Shown: positions 34,226-44,448, counted from the first letter of the stretch. The stretch: DNA of 50,147 nt from Cryobacterium sp. Y57 (GCF_002929505.1 NZ_PJJL01000052.1:1-50147); one strand, 5' to 3'. Translations and numbers: made by a program. Notes: a model not told the origin generated them from the letters alone.

Positions 34226-34870
34226 TCAGTGCCCGCGGGCGATCCACTCTTCGACGTGGCCCGCCTCGTCGCCGATCAGGGTGGACTGACCGTGCCCGGT
34301 ACGCACCACGGTGGCAGCCGGCAGCGTGAGCAGGGTGGTGGTGATCGAGTCGATGATCGTCGGGAAATCGCTGAACGACCGGCCGGTTGCACCCGGCCCA
34401 CCGTGGAAGAGCGTGTCGCCGCTAAATACCGTGCCGAGTGCCGGCGCAGAGAAGCAGACCGCTCCGGGCGAGTGCCCGGGTGTGTGCAGCACTTCGAGTT
34501 CGATGCCGGCGACGGCGATGCGCTGGCCATTTTTCAGCGCGTTCGGTTGCGTGGCCGCCGCAGCAGCATCCCCGGGAAAGACCATCTCCCACAGCATGGT
34601 GTCAGCTGGGTGCAGCCAGACCGGTGCGCCCGTTGCGGCGCTCACGCTGACGGCTGCATCGATGTGGTCGTTGTGCCCGTGGGTGCACAGAATGGCCAGC
34701 AGTTTACGGTCGCCTACTGCCTTCAGGATCGCGTCGGCGTCGTGCGCGGCATCAATGACGACGCATTCGGTGTCATCGCCGACGATCCAGACGTTATTGT
34801 CGAGGTCCCAGGTGCCGCCGTCGAGGCTGAAGGTGCCGACGGTGACGAGGTGGTCGACGCGTGCGGTCAT
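34226..34870 (-). CDS. MBL-fold metallo-hydrolase linked to mycothiol formaldehyde detoxification
   Basis: 214 residues with all metal motifs of glyoxalase II-like enzymes: CTHGHNDHID, HTPGHSPG, FSGDTLF and RTGHGQST. The gene begins within the stop of the dehydrogenase gene (TGATG on the minus strand). In actinobacteria this pair is standard, and the hydrolase is proposed to act on S-formylmycothiol or a related thioester; the precise reaction is from context. Confidence 0.9.
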   Translation of the reverse strand: MTARVDHLVTVGTFSLDGGTWDLDNNVWIVGDDTECVVIDAAHDADAILKAVGDRKLLAILCTHGHNDHIDAAVSVSAATGAPVWLHPADTMLWEMVFPGDAAAAATQPNALKNGQRIAVAGIELEVLHTPGHSPGAVCFSAPALGTVFSGDTLFHGGPGATGRSFSDFPTIIDSITTTLLTLPAATVVRTGHGQSTLIGDEAGHVEEWIARGH

Positions 34871-35964
34871 CAGAGCACCACCACCGAGCGCAGCACGTCG
34901 CCGCGTGCCATTTTTTCAAATGCAGCTTCGATTTCGCCGATGCCGATCTTCTCGCTGACGAATTCGTCAAGCGGTAGCCGTCCCTGCAGGTACAGGTCGG
35001 TCAGCATGGGAAAGTCGCGCTCCGGCAGGCAGTCGCCGTACCAACTCGATTTGAGCGAGCCGCCGCGCCCAAAGACGTCGATCAGTGGGATTTCGAGCAT
35101 CATCTCGGGGTTGGGCACCCCGACCAGCACGACCGTTCCGGCGAGGTCCCTGGCATAGAACGCTTGCCGCCAGGTTTCGGGACGCCCGACCGCGTCGATG
35201 ACGACGTTGGCGCCGAATCCACCGGTCAGTGCCTGCACGGCTGCGACGACGCCAGCCTCATCCAGGTTCAACGAATCGATGGCGTGCGTGGCCCCGAGCT
35301 GTTTGGCCTGGGCGAGCTTCTTGGGGTCGCGGTCAATGGCGATGATGACGGATGCGCCAGCCAGGCGTGATCCCACAATCGCAGCATCCCCCACTCCGCC
35401 GCAGCCGATCACGGCCACCGAGTCGCCTCGGCTGACATTGCCCGTGTTCATGGCCGCGCCGATGCCCGCCATGATGCCGCAGCCCAGGAGGCCGACGGCC
35501 GCAGGGTCGGCATCCGGATTCACCTTGGTGCACTGCTTGGCGTGTACGAGGGTCTTCTCGGCAAAAGCGCCGATGCCGAGGGCCGGGCTGAGCTCGGTGC
35601 CGTCGGTGAGGGTCATCTTCTGGGTGGCGTTGAAGGTGTTGAAGCAGTACCAGGGTTCGGCCCGCTTACAGGCTCGGCATTCGCCGCAGACGGCGCGCCA
35701 GTTGAGCACCACGAAGTCGCCGACCGCGACGTGCGTGACGCCTTCGCCGATGACGCTGACGCGTCCGGCGGCTTCATGCCCGAGCAAGAAGGGGAAGTCG
35801 TCATTGATGCCACCCTCTGTATAGTGGAAGTCGGTATGGCAGACGCCACACGTTTCGATGTCCACGATGACTTCGCCGGGACCGGGATCGGGAATGACGA
35901 TTTCGACCAGTTCGACTGGCGCGCCCTTCGAGCGGGCGATGACGCCGGTGACTGTGGTGGACAT
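34870..35964 (-). CDS. mscR: S-(hydroxymethyl)mycothiol dehydrogenase
   Basis: The ATG at 35964 has GGAGGAG just upstream and gives 364 residues, the family length; an earlier in-frame start would add 24 unlikely residues. It has the catalytic zinc site ([20 protein letters not shown]), the structural zinc loop [15 protein letters not shown], and the NAD-binding [14 protein letters not shown]. Class III-like zinc alcohol dehydrogenases of this form oxidise the mycothiol adduct of formaldehyde and also reduce S-nitrosomycothiol. This second activity fits the nearby nitrite reductase, although they are separate transcription units. Assignment to the mycothiol rather than the glutathione type rests on length, the partner gene and host type. 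Confidence 0.88.
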   Translation of the reverse strand: MSTTVTGVIARSKGAPVELVEIVIPDPGPGEVIVDIETCGVCHTDFHYTEGGINDDFPFLLGHEAAGRVSVIGEGVTHVAVGDFVVLNWRAVCGECRACKRAEPWYCFNTFNATQKMTLTDGTELSPALGIGAFAEKTLVHAKQCTKVNPDADPAAVGLLGCGIMAGIGAAMNTGNVSRGDSVAVIGCGGVGDAAIVGSRLAGASVIIAIDRDPKKLAQAKQLGATHAIDSLNLDEAGVVAAVQALTGGFGANVVIDAVGRPETWRQAFYARDLAGTVVLVGVPNPEMMLEIPLIDVFGRGGSLKSSWYGDCLPERDFPMLTDLYLQGRLPLDEFVSEKIGIGEIEAAFEKMARGDVLRSVVVL

Positions 35965-36219
35965 GGAGCTCCTCCGATCGACGGGTGCCGGGTATGGCGG
36001 GGACGCTTTTAACCTTATCGGAGGCATGCGAGGCACGAACGCCCGCGGTAACCTCTCCCACCGACTGGTCCACGCTCGACAGCCCGATTGCGGCAGCCGC
36101 CATCGTCGGAAACGTCACGCTGAATGGCCTGACCGCCACTCTCCGAGTCAGCTGAGGATGCCCTCGCTCACCCTGTCAACGCTCGGCCGCTGACGGTAAC
36201 CATGTCGACATCCTGATGG
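35965..36219. other. Intergenic with possible end of a lost gene on +
   Basis: Upstream sequence of mscR on the minus strand. On the + strand a short reading ([20 protein letters not shown] ... stop at 36153-36155) looks like the natural tail of a protein and is followed 65 bases later by a strong terminator. No start is visible, so at most a remnant remains. Confidence 0.35.
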
Positions 36220-36252
36220 AAGCCCCGCCGGAATCTTCCGGTGGGGCTTTTT
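36220..36252 (+). terminator. Rho-independent terminator
   Basis: A 12-base GC-rich stem (36221-36232 with 36237-36248, one G-T pair) closed by a four-base loop is followed by TTTTT. It works on the + strand, yet no complete + gene ends before it. Confidence 0.85.
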
Positions 36253-36404
36253 CACACCCCAGATCGGCTTCGGATATGATGCGGTCATCGTCAAAAACGC
36301 GACGGGTGACAATCCATGATCGCCGATAGAATCCAGCCCTAAAATCGCTCGACGACACGAGAAGCATCCACCCAGCATGCCAGGACCAGATGCGACGAGC
36401 GCTG

Positions 36405-36432
36405 ATGACGTTCGGTCGGAATTCACAATAAT
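36405..36432 (+). promoter_or_regulatory. Candidate promoter of the amino-acid transporter
   Basis: ATGACG (36405-36410) and AATAAT (36427-36432) are separated by 16 bases and match the main sigma factor boxes at four and five of six positions. AAGGT at 36444-36448 lies seven bases before the GTG at 36455. Confidence 0.45.
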
Positions 36433-36454
36433 TTTTGAGGCGTAAGGTGTGCTC

Positions 36455-37318
36455 GTGAACATACCGCGGGCTTCGGCCGGGAGCTTCAAAGCCTGGCTCC
36501 TGCAAGACAGTGGAGACCGGCAGGGTGTCCAGGTGGGTCCCCACGCGGCCACGACCGACAAGACTCATTCATGGTGGCGTGTGATGTGCCTGACCGGTGT
36601 CGACTATTTCTCCACGTTGGGTTATCAGCCGGCGATCGCGGCGCTAGCCGCGGGACTAGTCTCGCCCATCGCCACCATCGTGCTGGTCGCCCTCACCCTG
36701 TTCGGTGCTTTGCCGGTGTACCGGCGGGTGGCTGCCGAAAGCTTCCGCGGATCCGGCTCCATTCATATGCTGGAAAAACTGCTGCCGTGGTGGTCCGGCA
36801 AGATCTTCGTGCTGGTTCTGCTCGGATTCGCTGCGACAGACTTTATGATCACCATCACCCTGTCGGCGGCCGACGCCACGGCTCACGCAATTGAGAATCC
36901 GTTTACACCACCGTGGCTGCAGGGCCAGGAGGTACCCGTCACATTATTCATAATCGCGTTGCTGGGGATTGTCTTCCTCCGTGGCTTCAAAGACGCCATC
37001 GGCATCGCCGTCATCCTCGTCGCGGTGTACCTACTGCTCAACTCCGTCGTCATCCTGGTCGCAATCGCGCATGTAGCCATGAACAGTGTTCTGATCACGG
37101 ACTGGTGGGCGGCGCTGACCGTGCAGCACGGAAATCCGCTCGTCATGGTGGGAATCGCGCTGCTGGTGTTTCCTAAACTGGCCTTGGCCTGTCCGGATTC
37201 GAGACCGGGGTGGCTGTCATGCCGCAGATCAAAGGCAGCCCGACCGACACTGACGATGATCCGGCGGGCCGCATCCGCGGCACGAAGCGGCTCCTCACCA
37301 CGGCGGCACTCATCATGA
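36455..37318 (+). CDS. APC-type amino-acid transporter, N-terminal part (frameshifted)
   Basis: GTG at 36455 is preferred over GTG 36449 because of its spacing to AAGGT. After a polar start the reading has helices typical of the APC superfamily ([20 protein letters not shown] is the first, with the substrate-binding unwound helix form; then [20 protein letters not shown] and others). It loses frame near 37185: VFPKLAL is followed by an unrelated sequence and a stop at 37318. One missing G in TTGGCC gives [16 protein letters not shown] and joins the next reading. With the repair the gene makes about 648 residues. Confidence 0.85.
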   Translation: MNIPRASAGSFKAWLLQDSGDRQGVQVGPHAATTDKTHSWWRVMCLTGVDYFSTLGYQPAIAALAAGLVSPIATIVLVALTLFGALPVYRRVAAESFRGSGSIHMLEKLLPWWSGKIFVLVLLGFAATDFMITITLSAADATAHAIENPFTPPWLQGQEVPVTLFIIALLGIVFLRGFKDAIGIAVILVAVYLLLNSVVILVAIAHVAMNSVLITDWWAALTVQHGNPLVMVGIALLVFPKLALACPDSRPGWLSCRRSKAARPTLTMIRRAASAARSGSSPRRHSS

Positions 37319-38397
37319 GCGGTTTCCTGATCACCTCCAGCATCGTCACCACACTTTTGATCCCGCTAGCCGACTTCCAACCCGGTGGGCCAGCCAATGG
37401 TCGCGCTCTGGCCTACCTCGCCCACGAATTCCTCGGGCCACTTTTTGGATCCGCCTACGATGTCAGCACCATCTGTATCCTCTGGTTCGCGGGGGCGTCG
37501 GCCCTGGCCGGCCTGCTCAACCTCGTACCCCGATATCTACCGCGGTATGGATTGGCTCCGCAATGGGCCCGTGCCACCGGTCCCCTCGTGCTGGTGTTCG
37601 TCGGGATCGATTTCGTGATCACGATTGCCTTTCAAGCCAGCGTCGACGCTCAGGGTGGCGCGTACGCAACGGGTGTTCTCGTGCTGATGACGTCTGCCTC
37701 GGTCGCCGTCACCCTCTCGGCCCGGAGCAAAAGGCAGCGCTGGCCGACCATCGGTTTCGGTGCCATCGCGGCGATCATGGCATACACGACCGTCGCGAAC
37801 GTCGTCGAACGCCCTGACGGGGTGCGTATCGCAGCGCTCTTCATCCTCGGCATCATGGTGACCTCCCTTATCTCGCGCGTACGTCGATCCTTCGAGCTCA
37901 GGGCGACGTCCATCGTTCTGGATCCTTCTGCTCTCGATTTCGTGACCAATGACGCCGAGGACTACGACGTCATCCGTCTCATCTCCCATGAACCTGACGA
38001 AGACACCGAAGTCGAGTACCGCAACAAGAGCCGCGATGAACACCGATTCGGCAACATCCCGGGCAACTCACCCATCATCTTCCTGGAGGTGTTGCCCTCC
38101 GACCCGTCAGACTTCGAAGAAGACCTCCTCGTACGCGGCGTGGTGAAACACGGGTACCGGGTCCTCCAAGTGACCAGCGGTAACGTGCCCAACACGATCG
38201 CAGCCGTACTGCTGGAGATCCGCGACCAGACCGGGACCATCCCGGAGATCTACTTCGAATGGACCCAGGACAACCCCATTTCCAACATGTTCAAATTCCT
38301 CTTCACCGGCCATGGCGAGATCGCCCCGGTAACCCGCGAGGTCCTGCGCGAATCGGAACCCAACGCCAAACGCCGCCCCCATGTGCACGTCAGCTGA
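37186..38397 (+). CDS. APC-type amino-acid transporter, C-terminal part
   Basis: Continuation of the transporter in frame 1, without its own ribosome site; GTG 37210 is the first possible start. It contains about six membrane helices ([40 protein letters not shown] and others) and a soluble C-terminal domain of about 160 residues ([20 protein letters not shown]; the end is basic with RRPHVHVS). A soluble tail of this size is seen in one branch of actinobacterial APC permeases and may be regulatory. It stops at TGA 38395-38397. Confidence 0.85.
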   Translation, partial: GLSGFETGVAVMPQIKGSPTDTDDDPAGRIRGTKRLLTTAALIMSGFLITSSIVTTLLIPLADFQPGGPANGRALAYLAHEFLGPLFGSAYDVSTICILWFAGASALAGLLNLVPRYLPRYGLAPQWARATGPLVLVFVGIDFVITIAFQASVDAQGGAYATGVLVLMTSASVAVTLSARSKRQRWPTIGFGAIAAIMAYTTVANVVERPDGVRIAALFILGIMVTSLISRVRRSFELRATSIVLDPSALDFVTNDAEDYDVIRLISHEPDEDTEVEYRNKSRDEHRFGNIPGNSPIIFLEVLPSDPSDFEEDLLVRGVVKHGYRVLQVTSGNVPNTIAAVLLEIRDQTGTIPEIYFEWTQDNPISNMFKFLFTGHGEIAPVTREVLRESEPNAKRRPHVHVS

Positions 38398-38563
38398 CCA
38401 AGCCCATGCGAACCCAACACCAAACTCCAACGAGTGACCTTACGGTTGCTCCTGGTCTGCGATGGAAAAGTCCTGAATTGCAGCGCACGGCAGTAGGGTT
38501 CCCGCGAGCCATCTTTCAACCAGGGGAACTGAACTCACAAACGACAACGCAGATAGGAGACTC

Positions 38564-39865
38564 ATGAACGATCTCAGTACAGCCCTGTTGCGCATCGACA
38601 TTGTCACTGGCCCACTGCTCTACGTCGTGCTCGGCCTGGCCGGTGTGCTGCTCGTGTTTCTTTTACTCCGCGCCCCGACCAGAACGTGGATCGTGACGGT
38701 CGCGATCGCGATCGCCGGCGGCGTCGGTATCGCCGGTGTGACATGGTTCGTTGTGGTGACGATTGTTGACGCTTTCGGAATGTCGCCCGGGCTGGTCAGC
38801 TTCCTCTGGTTTGCCGGGACGTGCACGGCGGTCGCAATTGCTCTGGCAAATCTTCGGAAGTCGCGCCTTCATCGCAAGTTCATCGCCGCGGCCTCCGTGG
38901 TGCTCTTCGTTGCGGCTGGGACGCTAGCAATCAATGCGGGCTTTGGGCTAAACCGCACGTTGGGTTCGCTCTTCGGGATCACGACAGAGTCGGCAATTGC
39001 GCTACCCGCCGTCAGCGGGGCCAAGGGAAGTGGGCCGCTCTATCAGCGCTGGGTGGCTTCGGCTGGCCTACCCGTAAAGGGCACTACCGGTAGCCAAGTC
39101 ATTCCAAACATAGTCTCAGGATTCACCTCTCGGCCGGCCGGGATTTATCTGCCGCCCGCAGCGCTCATCTCCGACGCGCCAGCGCTACCACTGGTCATTC
39201 TCCTTATGGGGCAGCCCGGTAACCCCGATCCGTCCTTCGTCGCGGCGACGCTCGACCGTGAGGCTGCCACTCACAGCGGTCTGGCACCGATAGTCATCGT
39301 CGCGGACCAGCTTGGCGAACCGTCGAAAGACCCGCTGTGTCTTGATACCCCGAACTACGGCAGCGCCGAGACCTTTATCACGACGGATGTCGTCAACTGG
39401 GCGAGGGCGCACCTGAACGTCATCAACGACCCTCGATATTGGACCATCGCCGGGTACTCGAACGGCGGACAGTGCGCTATCTCCCTCGCCGTCAAGCACC
39501 CAGATCTCTTTGCCAACGTCGTGGACATTTCCGGCGAAGAATTCCCCGGATCAGAGATTGAGGCATCGACGCTGGCCGATGTCTTCCATGGTGACCAAGC
39601 CGCCTATGACGCGGTGAAGCCTCTCAACCTGCTCGCATCGAAGAAATTCTCCGACACGGTCGCGGTATTCACCGTGGGGTCTAACGATGCAGGATTCATA
39701 CCCGGACAGCAACGGATGGCCTCCGCTGCCTCGGCAGCAGGTATGACGGTCACGTATTGGGAATCTCCCAACGGTGGGCACGCACTTCCTGCCTTCACCG
39801 ACGGTCTCGACGAGGCATTCGCCGTGCTCTACCCGCGCCTCGGACTCGCGCCGCCCACAGGGTGA
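38564..39865 (+). CDS. Membrane-anchored alpha/beta-hydrolase esterase
   Basis: 433 residues; TAGGAGA is four bases before the ATG. Four membrane helices (residues about 15-135) anchor an extracytoplasmic domain of the putative esterase type (antigen 85/esterase D-like): nucleophile elbow AGYSNGG (Ser), acid likely in GSNDAGF, His in NGGHALPAFTDGL. The fold is the one used by mycolyltransferases and feruloyl esterases; a mycolyl role is not implied because there is no sign of mycolic acid genes. It is transcribed from its own 166-base upstream gap. Confidence 0.88.
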   Translation: MNDLSTALLRIDIVTGPLLYVVLGLAGVLLVFLLLRAPTRTWIVTVAIAIAGGVGIAGVTWFVVVTIVDAFGMSPGLVSFLWFAGTCTAVAIALANLRKSRLHRKFIAAASVVLFVAAGTLAINAGFGLNRTLGSLFGITTESAIALPAVSGAKGSGPLYQRWVASAGLPVKGTTGSQVIPNIVSGFTSRPAGIYLPPAALISDAPALPLVILLMGQPGNPDPSFVAATLDREAATHSGLAPIVIVADQLGEPSKDPLCLDTPNYGSAETFITTDVVNWARAHLNVINDPRYWTIAGYSNGGQCAISLAVKHPDLFANVVDISGEEFPGSEIEASTLADVFHGDQAAYDAVKPLNLLASKKFSDTVAVFTVGSNDAGFIPGQQRMASAASAAGMTVTYWESPNGGHALPAFTDGLDEAFAVLYPRLGLAPPTG

Positions 39866-40341
39866 TGCCTCGAGGACAGTGCGATTCAGGTAAAGGCAAA
39901 GTGTGCCCGCAGCGATAGATAAGAGCGCTCCGGTTGGGCTGCTGACTCAAGCCGTGATGCCCACTGGTGGAAACCAGACGTGAACACGACCAGCCAGGTA
40001 CATTTTCACCATCGAATTCTGGGTTAGTCGACCTCGCGTGCGCGACTGAAGAGAAAGCGACGGCGCCGTGTTCGGCGTGTTTGGTTTTCGACCGCTAGAG
40101 GTGCGGCAAGAGTTGATGATGCGGGTGTCCGCACGAGTTCGACATGGGAATACACCGAACATTGAATAATGAATTCGTGAACAGATAAACCGCGCCCGAA
40201 GAATGGATTCCGACGGAACCTCGCCTCTTTCCCGCATGTTTTGCACCGACAAATTAGATGAATGAGTTCGGGCGCAACACTCCTAGCCTTTCTCGGACCC
40301 CATTTCCCAGTTCGGACTCTGATGTACAAGGTGCCGTGAGC
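39866..40341. other. Low-GC intergenic region
   Basis: 476 bases with no gene I can support. Minus-strand frames are open but read as Arg/Ser-rich sequence without domain signs. The base composition falls below that of the regions to the left, marking the entry to an accessory strip. Confidence 0.55.
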
Positions 40342-40542
40342 ATGGTCGTCGAGATCCGCGCCCAGCCAGATTCCGTCAACAACAAGGCCCTTACGGTCTA
40401 TCGGGTCGATAAGCACAGCAGGAACGTGTCCGAACTGGTTGACCCGGACCAGAACGATCGAGGGCGCGCGGGAGGCTTCCTCGTGACGAAGAACAACTGT
40501 CACAACACGTGCATTTATCAACAGATCGTTCCTTTGAAATAG
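40342..40542 (+). CDS. Small hypothetical protein
   Basis: ATG at 40342 with AAGGTG eight bases before it gives 66 residues. The frame is open upstream to an ATG at 40258 (94 residues), but that added part is Ser/Pro-rich and less coding-like. Third-position GC from 40342 is about 74 percent by hand in a region of about half GC, which argues that this frame is real rather than the long minus frame opposite it. The content (SMVVEIRAQPDSVNNKALTV, then AGGFLVTKNN and two Cys near the end) is not recognised. Confidence 0.45.
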   Translation: MVVEIRAQPDSVNNKALTVYRVDKHSRNVSELVDPDQNDRGRAGGFLVTKNNCHNTCIYQQIVPLK

Positions 40543-40934
40543 CAGAACACGGAGGACCATCGACCGATGATCTTCCGCAAACGCGCCGCTCCCGGTCATC
40601 GAAACACACAGAATGGGCCACCTACCGCCCAATCAAACCCACCAGGCATGTCCAAGCCGCGCGTGGCGATCTTTAGGACGACCGCGCGGTCGCAAGTTCA
40701 CTGTCATGCCGTGAATCCGAGTGCATCATGCACTCGATTTTCGTGCCATCGATCCGGTCACGCCCACGGCGTGGTTTTATGGAAATTGTGCGGCCTGCGC
40801 TTGACGGTTAGAACACAAGGCAGGACTCAAAAAGCCTATATATATTTTAGCAACTGCCTCACATTTCAGATTGTAGGTTCGGCATGTATATAACGGTGCA
40901 ATTGTTGCGGTCGGCCTGTTCGATATTCCGCCGC
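40543..40934. other. A/T-rich intergenic region
   Basis: 392 bases between the small ORF and the end of the ABC permease gene. It includes GGAGG at 40551-40555 before an ATG at 40567, but the 108-residue reading there has no coding character. The 40820-40900 part is very A/T-rich (runs of TATA). A weak inverted repeat GGCAG/CTGCC flanks it and may serve as end signal for the minus operon. Confidence 0.45.
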
Positions 40935-41810
40935 TCAGCGAATGCGCCGCGAGAGACGGAAAGACGAGAGCAATGCAAAAACAAGGCATATTATGGCCAG
41001 CGCGGTGGATGCTCCCGCGCTCGAAACATCAAAGTCCCCGACAGAGATGGCTATTCCGTAAAAATCGTTCAGCGCGGATACTGCCTCGGATTGCCCGTCA
41101 GTGAGGGCGTCCGCCGAATGCGCGGTGAACGGCTGCCGAAGGAGCATCGCCGCCTGGGCGAAAGGCATCGCGTTCATCACATTCACGACGCCTGCCGGAA
41201 GAGTGCCGGCAGGAATATAGGCGCCCGCCAGAAAACCAATGACTGTTCCAACAATGGTGCTCATCGCTGCGAAGGCGCTATTGGACCGAACCAACGTCAC
41301 GATAAATCCCGAGAGAGCAGAGAACGCGGCGGCAGCGACAACGACATAGCCAAGGGTAAGAAGCAGTTCGGTCGGCGTCATCATAGCGTTGCCGCGAATG
41401 GCCGTATATCCCTGCGCTATCGCGACGACAACCACGGTCATGACGATAGCAACGATGAAGCTAGAGGTCATGTAGCCGAAGATCAGGCTGGCGCGCCGAA
41501 TAGGCGAGACGAGAAAGTCTTTGAAGCGACCGCTCGAGGAATCTTCAATGAAAACACTCAACGCAGCGAGTCCGGTCGTCAGGATTGTGATCATTGTGAT
41601 TCCAGCAAAGACCCACGCGTCAACGAAAGCCTGAACCTGAGCATTTGTTGCAGTTGGAAAGCGCGATTGCAGGTTGTCGACCTGCAGACTGCCCAAAACC
41701 AGTGCATAAAGACCGATGAGGATCAGCGCAGAAAGCAGCGAAAAGAAAACCGCGGTCCGATCCCGGAAAAAAATGCGCAAGTTACGGCGAGCGAGAATCA
41801 GTGCACTCAT
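40935..41810 (-). CDS. ABC-2 type transporter permease (DrrB-like)
   Basis: 291 residues with six membrane helices and the ABC-2 layout: a first helix after a basic start (RDRTAVFFSLLSALILIGLY), a large loop, then GRFKDFLVSPIRR and the C-terminal group. The gene starts within the stop codon of the ATPase gene (TCAT on + strand, ATGA on -). Together they form a drug, antibiotic or lipid exporter of the DrrAB form. Confidence 0.9.
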   Translation of the reverse strand: MSALILARRNLRIFFRDRTAVFFSLLSALILIGLYALVLGSLQVDNLQSRFPTATNAQVQAFVDAWVFAGITMITILTTGLAALSVFIEDSSSGRFKDFLVSPIRRASLIFGYMTSSFIVAIVMTVVVVAIAQGYTAIRGNAMMTPTELLLTLGYVVVAAAAFSALSGFIVTLVRSNSAFAAMSTIVGTVIGFLAGAYIPAGTLPAGVVNVMNAMPFAQAAMLLRQPFTAHSADALTDGQSEAVSALNDFYGIAISVGDFDVSSAGASTALAIICLVFALLSSFRLSRRIR

Positions 41811-42712
41811 GCGGTCGCTCGATTCGCGGTCACAGACAGGAATACATCGTCCATCGTTCCGTGCCGGAACTCGAAGTCATCCACGATCAGTCGGTTGTCA
41901 TGCAAAAATTTAAAAGCTTCCGCGGATCCGCCAACCGCGATGCGCGCAGCTCCGGCTGCACGGGTGACCGCAAATCCGTGGCTTGCGCACGCCTCGTGCA
42001 GTTGCTCCACATCGTCGGACGTAACGGAAAGAATACTCGAGCTGTACGTCTTGCGGAGATCAGCAGGGGTGCCCTGGACAACTAATTCGCCTGCATGAAT
42101 AATTGAAATTTGATCCGCCTCTTCTGTCTCCTCCATGTAATGCGTTGTGAGAAACACAGTCATACCGTGAGTTGAACGCAGGGAACGGATTGTCTCCCAT
42201 ACCTGCTCGCGGCTTTGCGGATCGAGCCCCGCTGTTGGCTCGTCTAAGAACAGTAAAACGGGCTCATGTATGAGCGCTCGCGCAATGTCGACCCGGCGCT
42301 TCTGGCCGCCTGAGAGCAGCCCATACGGGCGGTCAAGGAAGTCTCCCAGGTCGATCATGTCGGCGAGTTCTGCGATTCGTCGCGCGCGGTCGACTCTCCG
42401 CATTGCATAAAAGGCTGCTCGATCGGCGAGGTTCTCCCGGACTGTCAGACTGGGGTCCAAAAGGGACGCTTGAAAAACGACGCCGATCTTTCGACGGATC
42501 TGATCATCATCACGGCCAACCGTCAAGCCAGCGATCTTGATCGTTCCGGAGTCGGCAGACGACATCGTCGTCAAACACGAAATAGTTGTACTTTTTCCAG
42601 CACCGTTTGTGCCGAGAAAAGCAAATATTCTGCCCTTCGATACTGAGAAAGACAGGTCTTTTACGGCCTTGAGCGATCCAAAACTCTTGGATAAATGACT
42701 AACGTGAATCAC
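41807..42712 (-). CDS. ABC transporter ATPase (DrrA-like)
   Basis: GTG at 42712 has GGGGGAA about eight bases upstream and gives 301 residues, so the longer reading with a TTG start is rejected. It has Walker A GTNGAGKST, Q-loop VFQASLLDPSL, signature LLSGGQKRRVDIAR, Walker B LLFLDEPTAGLDP and the switch His in LTTHYMEE. The DrrA-type C-terminal domain ends in DDVFLSVTANRA. Codon use is less GC-biased than that of the left half of the window, which suggests acquisition. Confidence 0.92.
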   Translation of the reverse strand: MIHVSHLSKSFGSLKAVKDLSFSVSKGRIFAFLGTNGAGKSTTISCLTTMSSADSGTIKIAGLTVGRDDDQIRRKIGVVFQASLLDPSLTVRENLADRAAFYAMRRVDRARRIAELADMIDLGDFLDRPYGLLSGGQKRRVDIARALIHEPVLLFLDEPTAGLDPQSREQVWETIRSLRSTHGMTVFLTTHYMEETEEADQISIIHAGELVVQGTPADLRKTYSSSILSVTSDDVEQLHEACASHGFAVTRAAGAARIAVGGSAEAFKFLHDNRLIVDDFEFRHGTMDDVFLSVTANRATA

Positions 42713-43059
42713 GCGTGTTGTTCCCCCGGATAAATCGCCCAATTGTTTCGGGCCAGGGGTGTGACATAGCAACTCCCCCAGCGCCGACAAAACTCTAACA
42801 GGCAGCGAGTCTGGTATCAATACATCCTTCGCGATCTCGATATCATCGGCGTATCTCCGGTGAGAATCGCGTCTCGTATCCCATGGATACGCGATATGTG
42901 ATTGCTTTCAAATCTGACGGATTTTGCGCGCACGATCCCACATCATCGCGACTGCTCAGGATTTGTAGCACGTTTTCTGATCCCATCCCAAGTCGTCGGT
43001 ATCATCTGCATGTGATAGATCACGACGTTTGACCTTGGCACCTCTGGGTCAAGCGTATT
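42713..43059. promoter_or_regulatory. Upstream region of the ABC exporter, with a dyad at 42875-42891
   Basis: 347 bases between the divergent exporter and a hydrolase pseudogene. CGTATCC (42875-42881) and GGATACG (42885-42891) form a perfect 7-base inverted repeat with CAT between, about 165 bases before the exporter start, and GCGTATC recurs at 42859. This is the best operator candidate for the exporter. No gene is supported. Confidence 0.4.
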
Positions 43060-43727
43060 ATGGCGATTTGCGGAGTCATCGTCACCGCCGGCGCCGCCTT
43101 CGCAACTGGAGCGCTGCTGATTCACGGGCATCCGGCGTACATCGTTCTGCTCGCGGCGTCTCTCGTCATGAGTTTGGCTGCCGCAGTGGGGTCGTGGTCC
43201 TCACCCGCACCGCGCATCATCCGGTCACTCGCTGGGTTGTTGGCGGTCACTCCCTCGGCGGACTTGTGGCGGCGACAGACGCTGAAACTTTTGCCGAGAC
43301 CGCTCGCGACCCGGTCGTCGGGCTGTTGCTCTTTGCATCCTACCCAGCGATGAACATAGCTCAGATGAACGTCGCCGTGTTGTAGATCTCGGGGTCGAAC
43401 GATGGCTTGTCGACCCCAGCCAAAATTGCTGCAGCGAAGCCGGCACTCCCGGCCACCGCCCGCTATCTCATGATGGAAGGCGGAGTTCACGCGTTCTTCG
43501 GAGACTACGGGCGTCAGGACGGGGACGGCACACCCACCATCAGTCACGATCAGTCTCGCACGGAAATTTCTGCCGGGAGCATCGCGTTTGTGAACGGGAT
43601 CGGCGGCCAATCATTCTCGCCCACCGTGCAGGGCGCCCCGGCTGGTTCGAATCCGGCACACACAGAGCGGGCCGTGTTCTCGGCACCAACGGTGTCAGAT
43701 TCCGTGGCGTGGGAATCTTCCACTTAA
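43060..43727 (+). pseudogene. Alpha/beta-hydrolase pseudogene
   Basis: An N-terminal membrane segment (AAFATGALLIHGHPAYIVLL in one frame) is joined in another frame to the middle of a hydrolase (HHPVTRWVVGGHSLGGLVAA, the Ser elbow) that lacks the approximately 100 residues normally between them. In-frame TAG at 43383-43385 (VAVL-stop-ISGSNDGL) interrupts it again. It continues through GGVHAFFGDYG, the catalytic His region, to 43727. At least three lesions (deletion, frameshift, nonsense) show a dead gene. Confidence 0.72.
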
Positions 43728-43801
43728 AAAAAGATTGGACCCCTAAGATTTAGGCGAATTACGGATTTTCCGCTACTGACACCACTGATCGAAGGCAAAT
43801 C

Positions 43802-44434
43802 GTGAAATATCTTGTAGCTACGGTCCGACTATCTGTCGCGGCACTGGGCACGGTGGCGATTCTGTCGACATTTTTCGACACGGCCACGCGCGCGACGATC
43901 AACCCGTTCAACTTCTTCGGGTTTTTCACCATGCAAAGCAACATTATTCTGGTCGTTGTGCTGCTGGTCGCCGCGGTCGTGTCCTTCTCCGGACGACCCC
44001 AATCCCGGTCGTTGATGTTGGCGCGAGGTTGTGCAACAACCTACATAGTCATCACCGGCGTCGTGTATAACGTTTTGCTGGCTGGACTTGAAGGTGGCGT
44101 GTCCCTCGCGTGGGCCAACTCCGTCTTGCACGTAATCCTGCCCCTCTATGCCGCACTGGATTGGGTGATTTTCAGCGACCGCAGTGCCCTTCCGCTCAAT
44201 AAAATATGGGTTGCGCTGGTCTACCCCATCGTGTGGATCATCGTCGTCACCATTCGCGGGGCAACCGACGGATGGGTGCCCTACCCATTCCTCGATCCCA
44301 CACAGGGCTACGGCGTCGTCATGATCTACGCTCTGGCCATTGCTATCGCAACTGTCGTCTTTGCTGCAGTTATCTGGGCCATCAGTCGATTGCATCTCAT
44401 CCGCAATTTCACACCTGGCGATGTTTCCACGTGA
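43802..44434 (+). CDS. Pr6Pr-type membrane protein
   Basis: 210 residues from GTG 43802, with GAAGG six bases upstream. It has six membrane helices, and the family marks FNFFGFFTMQSNIILVVVLL near the second helix and a late VPYPFLDPTQGYG. This family is seen in many actinobacteria; its function is not established. It is intact although it lies between a pseudogene and insertion debris. Confidence 0.85.
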   Translation: MKYLVATVRLSVAALGTVAILSTFFDTATRATINPFNFFGFFTMQSNIILVVVLLVAAVVSFSGRPQSRSLMLARGCATTYIVITGVVYNVLLAGLEGGVSLAWANSVLHVILPLYAALDWVIFSDRSALPLNKIWVALVYPIVWIIVVTIRGATDGWVPYPFLDPTQGYGVVMIYALAIAIATVVFAAVIWAISRLHLIRNFTPGDVST

Positions 44435-44448
44435 TGCTCTTATAGTCG

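Noticed and set aside
40024..40632. A - strand frame of 202 codons with a CxxC-like stretch.
   Set aside because: It overlaps the + small ORF, whose third-position GC is about 74 percent; the ribosome site is weak and no family is recognised. It could still be real, but the + frame is better supported.
40567..40893. A + frame of 108 codons after a GGAGG site.
   Set aside because: Spacing of 11 bases, mixed Ser/Arg/His/Cys content and an A/T-rich second half without coding signs.
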